Below the pieces are notes generated by a model, which saw only the letters and a program-made list of their open reading frames with translations, was not told where the DNA came from and searched no databases. Source: Betaproteobacteria bacterium (lineage in GTDB: Bacteria > Pseudomonadota > Gammaproteobacteria > Burkholderiales > SG8-41). Taken from it: a stretch of DNA of 24,418 bases. Below are positions 19,801-24,418 of the stretch, piece after piece. Within the stretch, counting starts at the first letter, position 1. The number at the start of each line of letters is the position of its first letter. The stretch lies in contig JANYDM010000032.1 in the NCBI GenBank assembly GCA_025363575.1, forward strand, positions 1 through 24,418, written 5' to 3'. Made by a program: the position numbers and the translations under genes.

Positions 19801-21396
19801 ATGACCTTATTTGCAGACCTTGCCGCCGTTTCGGGGCGTGTGGCGAAGACTTCCAGCCGACTTGCCAAGGTGCACGAAGTCGCTGCCTGTCTGCGCGCGC
19901 TCCAGACGGACGAAGTGCCGTCCGCGGTCGCGTTCTTGAGCGGCGAGACGCGGCAGGGCAAGCTCGGCGTGAGCTACGCCGCTTTGCATTCCGCCCGCGT
20001 AGCGGCGCCCGCGCAGACCGCCGCATTGAGCGTGCATGACGTCGACACCGTATTCGACGAACTCGCCGCGATCAAAGGCGCGGGCGCGAACGCCGCCCGC
20101 GTCGGGTTGCTGCAAACGTTGATGGCACGCGCAACAGCGGACGAGCAGGATTTTCTCGCGCGCCTCATCGCCGGGGAGTTGCGCCAGGGTGCGTTGCAGG
20201 CGCTGGTGCTCGAAGCAGCAGCGGCCGCCACCGAGATCGCGCTTGCCGATGTGCGCAAAGCAGCAATGTCCGCGGGCGGCCTGGGCGAAGTCGCCCAAGC
20301 GTTGCTGCACGAAGGGAGCGCTGCGCTGACGCGCTTTTCGATCAGATTGATGCAGCCCGTGCTGCCGATGCTGTCGCAATCGGCGACCGATACGGACGCC
20401 GCGCTGGCCGCGCTCGGCACGGCTGCTTTCGAATGGAAGATCGATGGCGCGCGCGTGCAGGTGCACAAGGCCGGCGACGAGGTTCGCGTTTATACGCGCA
20501 ATCTGAATGATGTCACGCCGCGCGTGCCGGAAATCGTCGCCGCGGTGCGCGCGTCGCCGTGCCGCAATCTGATACTCGACGGCGAAGCGATCGCATTGCG
20601 GGCCGACGGCAAGCCGCACTCGTTCCAGCTGACGATGAGGCGCTTCGGCCGCAAGCTCGGTGTCGAAGCAATGCAGCGCGAGCTGCCGCTCTCTGTATTT
20701 TTCTTCGATTGCCTGCTGTGCGAGGACGAGGCGCTGGTCGAGCGCGCCGCGAGCGAGCGCTTCGGCGCACTCGAAAAAGCGCTGCCGCCGGCTTTGATCA
20801 TTCCACGCATGGTGACGGCCGACCCGGGGGAGGCCGCGCAATTTTTCGAGGCGACGCTCGCGCAGAGCCATGAGGGTGTCGTCGCCAAGTCGCTCACGGC
20901 GCCGTACGAGGCAGGGCGCCGCGGCGCGGGTTGGATCAAAATAAAACGGGCCAATACGCTCGACCTCGTGGTGCTCGCGGCGGAATGGGGAGGCGGCCGG
21001 CGCAACGGGTGGCTATCGAACCTGCATCTGGGCGCGCGCGATGAAGAGAGCGGCGGCTACGTCATGCTGGGCAAGACGTTCAAGGGTCTCACCGATCAGA
21101 TGCTGGCATGGCAGACGAAGGAATTTCTCAGGCTCGAAACCCACCGCGACGCGGCGACCGTGTTCGTGCGGCGGGAGATCGTGGTCGAGGTCGCATTCAA
21201 CGAAATACAGGCAAGCGCGCGTTATCCGGGCGGGCTTGCGTTGCGCTTCGCGCGCGTGAAGGCCTATCGGCCGGATAAGCGTGCGGAGGCGGCCGATACC
21301 TTCGCCACCGTGCATGCTCTGTACGCCGCGCAGGGGCATACGGATCAGCCGCCCGGAGTTCCTGCTGCCGCCGTTTACCCGCCGAGCGCCTTATAA
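19801..21396 (+). CDS. ATP-dependent DNA ligase (LigB/archaeal-like, stand-alone)
   Basis: 531 aa with the three-part layout of archaeal-type DNA ligases: an N-terminal helical DNA-binding domain (1-175), the adenylation domain with the nucleophile Lys213 in EWKIDGARV (KxDG motif), later GEAIAL, FFFDCLL, SHEGVVAKS and GWIKIKR motifs, then an OB-fold starting near TLDLVVLAAEWGGGRRNGWLSNLHLGA. Known: bacteria rely on NAD-dependent LigA for replication; extra ATP ligases serve repair or are dispensable. It lacks polymerase and nuclease domains, so it is not LigD, and no ku gene or exonuclease is adjacent. The ATG gives the normal family start although a hairpin precedes it and no ribosome site is visible. 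Its last 22 bases overlap the convergent efflux gene. Confidence 0.93.
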   Translation: MTLFADLAAVSGRVAKTSSRLAKVHEVAACLRALQTDEVPSAVAFLSGETRQGKLGVSYAALHSARVAAPAQTAALSVHDVDTVFDELAAIKGAGANAARVGLLQTLMARATADEQDFLARLIAGELRQGALQALVLEAAAAATEIALADVRKAAMSAGGLGEVAQALLHEGSAALTRFSIRLMQPVLPMLSQSATDTDAALAALGTAAFEWKIDGARVQVHKAGDEVRVYTRNLNDVTPRVPEIVAAVRASPCRNLILDGEAIALRADGKPHSFQLTMRRFGRKLGVEAMQRELPLSVFFFDCLLCEDEALVERAASERFGALEKALPPALIIPRMVTADPGEAAQFFEATLAQSHEGVVAKSLTAPYEAGRRGAGWIKIKRANTLDLVVLAAEWGGGRRNGWLSNLHLGARDEESGGYVMLGKTFKGLTDQMLAWQTKEFLRLETHRDAATVFVRREIVVEVAFNEIQASARYPGGLALRFARVKAYRPDKRAEAADTFATVHALYAAQGHTDQPPGVPAAAVYPPSAL

Positions 21397-22757
21397 AGGT
21401 CGGCCACTGCCGCGCGCTGCGCGCGCAGCGCTTCATGCCGTGCAATTTGCGCGGCGAGCAGATTGCGTTCGGCATCGATGACGTCGATCTGGCTGGCAAG
21501 CCCGTTGTCATAGCGCAGGCGCGCGAGCCGCAGCGCGTCGCTCAGCGCCGCTGCGCGCGCGCCTTCGGCATCGAAACTTTCACGCGCGCGCGTCTGTGTC
21601 GCCAGTGCGATACGCACTTCGCGGAATGCGTTCTGAATCGCACCTTGATAACCGGCCAGCGCCTGCTGCTCGCGCGCTTTCGCCGCGCCGACCAGCGCGT
21701 CAATACGGCGGCCGGCAAAAATCGGCGCCGTAATGCCGGCGGCGAGCTGCCAGATGCTCGCAGGTCCGGTGAACAGGCTGGCCAGCCCCTGGGCTTCGCT
21801 GCCGAGATAACCGGTCAGCTGGATTGACGGAAAGTAGTACGACCGCGCTACGGCGACGCGCGCGTTGGCGGCGATCAGGCGCTGTTCGGCATCGACGAGG
21901 TCCGGCCGCCGCAGCAGCAGTTCCGAAGGCAGGCCGGAAGGCACCACGGCAGGCAGTAGCGCTATTTGTTCTTCCGCAGCGCGCTCGACTTTATCTTCCA
22001 TGATTGCGCGCGGGCTGCGGCCGAGCAGCACGACGAGCGCCGCCTCCTGGATATCGCGGTCGCGCTCGAGCGGCGGCAATTGCGCGCGCGTCGTCGCGGC
22101 CTCCGCTTCGAGCTGGCGCATCTCGAAGATCGAAATCAAGCCTTCGTCGAAGCGTTTCTTCTGCAGGTTGAGGCCATCCTCGCGCAGCGTTAGCGTGCGC
22201 CGCGTGGCCGCAACCTGGGAGTCGAGCGCGCGCAGCGCGAAATAGGTCTTCGCGACGTCGGCAGCCAGTATGATGCGAACCGTGTCTCGTGCGGCCTGCG
22301 TCGACAGCAGGTCGGCGCGCGCAGCCCGCGCGCCCGCGCGCAACTTGCCCCAGATATCGACCTCGTAAGAGACATTGAGCGTAACGAGGTTGTCATTGCG
22401 CAGACGTGCAATGCCCGGCGGCAACAGCCCGGTAGCGGCGGACGACAGTGTGCGGTTGCGGCTGGCCGATACGTCCGCGCTCGGGTAGTAAGCGCTCTCC
22501 GCCTGCTGCAGCAGGGCGCGCGCTTCTTCGACGCGTGCAGCGGCTACCGTCAGATTCGTGTTGCGCTCGAACGCCTCGGCCACCAGTTTCTCCAGCACCG
22601 GATCCGCGTAGATGCGCCACCAGTTACCGTCGGTCACATTGCCCTGCGCGGATTCGCGCCACGCGGCCGGCAGTTCGACCGCGGGCCGCTCATACTTGGG
22701 TTGCACGGCGCATCCCGCGACCAGCAGCGCAGAAACGAGGAGCAGGCGCTTATTCAC
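21375..22757 (-). CDS. NodT-family outer-membrane efflux lipoprotein (RND system)
   Basis: 460 aa. The outer-membrane channel of a tripartite drug-efflux pump, OprM/AdeK type. Seen: a lipoprotein signal with lipobox LVAGC, lipidated Cys16; two repeats of the TolC-like coiled-coil architecture, with PAAWRE near the N-terminus, RRPDLVDAEQRLIAANA in the second repeat and RYDNGLASQIDVIDAERNLLAAQ near the C-terminus. The start is GTG at 22757 with an excellent AAGGAGGG upstream, so the choice is firm. It overlaps the end of the RND pump gene by 8 bp, indicating one operon read leftward. At its 3' end it overlaps the DNA ligase gene by 22 bp. The drug range cannot be inferred. Confidence 0.94.
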   Translation of the reverse strand: MNKRLLLVSALLVAGCAVQPKYERPAVELPAAWRESAQGNVTDGNWWRIYADPVLEKLVAEAFERNTNLTVAAARVEEARALLQQAESAYYPSADVSASRNRTLSSAATGLLPPGIARLRNDNLVTLNVSYEVDIWGKLRAGARAARADLLSTQAARDTVRIILAADVAKTYFALRALDSQVAATRRTLTLREDGLNLQKKRFDEGLISIFEMRQLEAEAATTRAQLPPLERDRDIQEAALVVLLGRSPRAIMEDKVERAAEEQIALLPAVVPSGLPSELLLRRPDLVDAEQRLIAANARVAVARSYYFPSIQLTGYLGSEAQGLASLFTGPASIWQLAAGITAPIFAGRRIDALVGAAKAREQQALAGYQGAIQNAFREVRIALATQTRARESFDAEGARAAALSDALRLARLRYDNGLASQIDVIDAERNLLAAQIARHEALRAQRAAVADLYKALGG

Positions 22758-24294
22758 TGACGCCCTCCTTACGATTGTGCTCTTCGACCTCTTCGCGGAT
22801 TTGCGCGGTCGAGCGCTTCTCCGTCAGGTGGCGATCGGTGATCAGCTTGAAGAACATAGGCACGAAGAAAATCGCGAGAAAGGTCGCCGCTATCATGCCG
22901 CCCATGACCCCGGTGCCGACGGAATGGCGCGCGCCGGCGCCCGCGCCCGTCGAGATTGCGAGCGGCAGCACACCGAGGATGAATGCGAGCGAGGTCATGA
23001 GAATAGGGCGGAAGCGCAGGCGCGCTGCTTCCAGGGCAGCCGCCGAGGCCGACATGCCTTCGTGATGTTTCATCACCGCGAATTCCACGATCAGGATTGC
23101 ATTCTTGGCCGCCAGTCCGAGCAGGGTGACGAGCCCGATCTGGAAATAGACGTCGTTCGTCAGCCGCCCGATCTGCCCGGTGATCATCTGCATGCCGGGG
23201 ATGATGAACGACAGAGTGGACAGGCCGTTCTTGATCCAGATCGCGGCGAGCGCGCCGAACATGCCGAAGGGCAGTGCGAGCAGCACCGACAGAGGCAGCG
23301 ACCACTTCTCGTACTGCGCGGCGAGGATCAGGAATACCATCAGCGCGGCGAGGCCGAGCGCGATCCCCGAGGTCCCGCTCGACTTTTTCTCCTGGTAGGA
23401 GGCGCCGCCCCAGTCGAAACTGAATTCGGGCGGCAACGTTTCCCGGGCGAGCTTTTCGACCTCCGCGATCGCCTGGCCGGAGGAGATGCCTGGCGCGCCC
23501 TGGCCGAACAGCTTGACGGACGGCAGGTTGTTGAAGCGGTCGAGCGAGTCGGGGCCCGCCGAGTACTTGACCTCGGCGAGCGCCGAGAGGGGAATCATCG
23601 CGCCGGCGTTCGGGCCTTCCTGCGCGCGCACGTAGATGCCGCCGATGGCCTCAGGCCGCTTGCGGTACTCGCGGTCGGCCGACATCAGCACCTGCCAGGT
23701 GCGGCCGTAGCGGTTGAAGTCGTTGACGTAGAAATTGCCGAGCGTCGCCGCCAGCGTGTCGAATACATCGTTGATCGGCACGCCGAGCGCTTTCGCCTTG
23801 TCGCGGTCGACATCCACATAGAGTTGCGGCACGGTCGCGCGCCACAGCGTCTGCACGCCGCCGAGCATCGGGTCGCTGTTTGCCTTGCCGAGGAACTGGA
23901 ACAGCACTTCGGCCATGCGCTTGGGGCCGCCCTCGCCGCGGTTCTGCAAGTAGAACTCGAAGCCTCCCGCGGTGCCGAGGCCGAAAATGGGCGGCGGGTT
24001 GAAGGCGAGCACCAGCGCCTCCTTGATGGCGCCGGTCTTCATGAACACCTCGCCCACAAGTTGCTGCGTGGTCTGCTTGCGCTCGTCCCAGTGCTTCTGC
24101 GTGACGAAAATCGACGCCGCGTTGTTGCGGAACCCGCCGCCGAGAAAGTCGAAGCCGGTGAATGCGATGACGTTCTCGTTGGCCGGGTTCGAGCGGATCG
24201 CCTCGACGACTTCGCCGACCACCTTGTCGGTGCGCTGCAGCGTCGCACCATCAGGCAGGATCACCGCGGTGATGAACCAACCGTGCTTATCCGG
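22750..24294 (-). CDS. RND efflux pump permease (HAE1/AcrB-like), 5'-truncated
   Basis: About 515 residues matching the C-terminal half of AcrB-type pumps, which are normally about 1040 aa. Seen: the periplasmic porter region starting DKHGWFITAVILPDGATLQRT, the long hydrophobic helix GIALGLAALMVFLILAAQYEKWSLP, the strongly conserved GLAAKNAILIVEFA and RFRPILMTSLAFILGVLPL. It works with an adaptor (not seen) and the NodT channel downstream to export drugs by proton exchange. A GTG at 24264 could start a shorter frame, but family resemblance runs past it to about 24294. Upstream of that the same frame holds unrelated residues and a stop at 24358-24360, so the N-terminal half is missing through truncation, rearrangement or an assembly join. 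Confidence 0.85.
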   Translation of the reverse strand, partial: PDKHGWFITAVILPDGATLQRTDKVVGEVVEAIRSNPANENVIAFTGFDFLGGGFRNNAASIFVTQKHWDERKQTTQQLVGEVFMKTGAIKEALVLAFNPPPIFGLGTAGGFEFYLQNRGEGGPKRMAEVLFQFLGKANSDPMLGGVQTLWRATVPQLYVDVDRDKAKALGVPINDVFDTLAATLGNFYVNDFNRYGRTWQVLMSADREYRKRPEAIGGIYVRAQEGPNAGAMIPLSALAEVKYSAGPDSLDRFNNLPSVKLFGQGAPGISSGQAIAEVEKLARETLPPEFSFDWGGASYQEKKSSGTSGIALGLAALMVFLILAAQYEKWSLPLSVLLALPFGMFGALAAIWIKNGLSTLSFIIPGMQMITGQIGRLTNDVYFQIGLVTLLGLAAKNAILIVEFAVMKHHEGMSASAAALEAARLRFRPILMTSLAFILGVLPLAISTGAGAGARHSVGTGVMGGMIAATFLAIFFVPMFFKLITDRHLTEKRSTAQIREEVEEHNRKEGVSE

Positions 24295-24418
24295 TTGTCT
24301 CCCAGACCCACTACCGGTAGTATGTTGAGCATCTGCGCCAATCTGAGATGGCCATGGTTATCGACGTGCTTGATCGAGACGATTTGCCGTTTCCTCGCTC
24401 GCTTCCTGAGTTTCAGCG
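24295..24418. other. right-edge segment not matching the RND gene
   Basis: A minus-strand frame is open from the right edge to a stop at 24261-24263, about 51 codons, containing IVSIKHVDNHGHLRLAQML; I do not recognise it. A 12-bp perfect palindrome ACTACCGGTAGT is at 24310-24321. This is where the RND gene loses its family resemblance, so the segment may come from an inserted element, a neighbouring gene or a chimeric contig end. Confidence 0.4.

Noticed and set aside
21375..21396. 22-bp overlap of the DNA ligase and efflux lipoprotein genes
   Set aside because: Short convergent overlaps are common in compact genomes and nothing else marks this one as special.

Overview
The window reads as chromosome of a Gram-negative proteobacterium, most likely a betaproteobacterium. 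The main part is GC-rich and dense with genes of a diderm, ubiquinone-using cell: Coq7, the murein-recycling ligase Mpl, a tripartite RND efflux system and full-length cobalamin-dependent MetH. No rRNA, tRNA, CRISPR array or intact insertion sequence was recognised. The taxonomic call rests on gene content and general protein resemblance only.

Region 1 (2-4198) is visibly AT-richer, uses many TTA/ATA/AGA codons and looks like the edge of a defence or genomic island. It holds the C-terminal two thirds of an MmeI-like DNA methyltransferase (entering from the left edge), a DUF3644 protein with a HEPN-type Arg-x4-His motif, a DUF488 protein, and a convergent unknown protein whose 3' end overlaps DUF488 by 44 bp. 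The first three genes run in the same direction. A 322-bp gene-free stretch with small inverted repeats separates the island from the core chromosome.

Region 2 (4521-10168) starts abruptly with trpG, then trpD and trpC, encoding steps of tryptophan synthesis. An FkbM-type methyltransferase is wedged between trpD and trpC, and trpE is not seen where it would be expected, upstream of trpG. coq7 (ubiquinone hydroxylase) and an MmgE/PrpD protein with a clear twin-arginine signal follow.

Region 3 (10169-14981) is the metH locus. A promoter-like sequence precedes a leader of about 120 nt with several mutually exclusive pairings and a classical intrinsic terminator that ends 14 nt before the metH start codon. 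This looks like a transcription attenuator or riboswitch-type control that I could not match to a known class. metH is complete (1245 aa), followed by a PhyH-family dioxygenase.

Region 4 (15047-21396) carries a small DUF486 membrane protein, mpl, an overlapping Ycf46-like AAA ATPase, a sensor kinase with an RsbRD-type N-terminal domain, and a stand-alone ATP-dependent DNA ligase whose start codon follows a perfect hairpin. Region 5 (21375-24418, minus strand) holds a NodT-type outer-membrane efflux lipoprotein and the C-terminal half of its RND pump. The pump's reading frame loses family resemblance near 24295, close to a 12-bp palindrome, which suggests a rearrangement, truncation or assembly join at the right edge.
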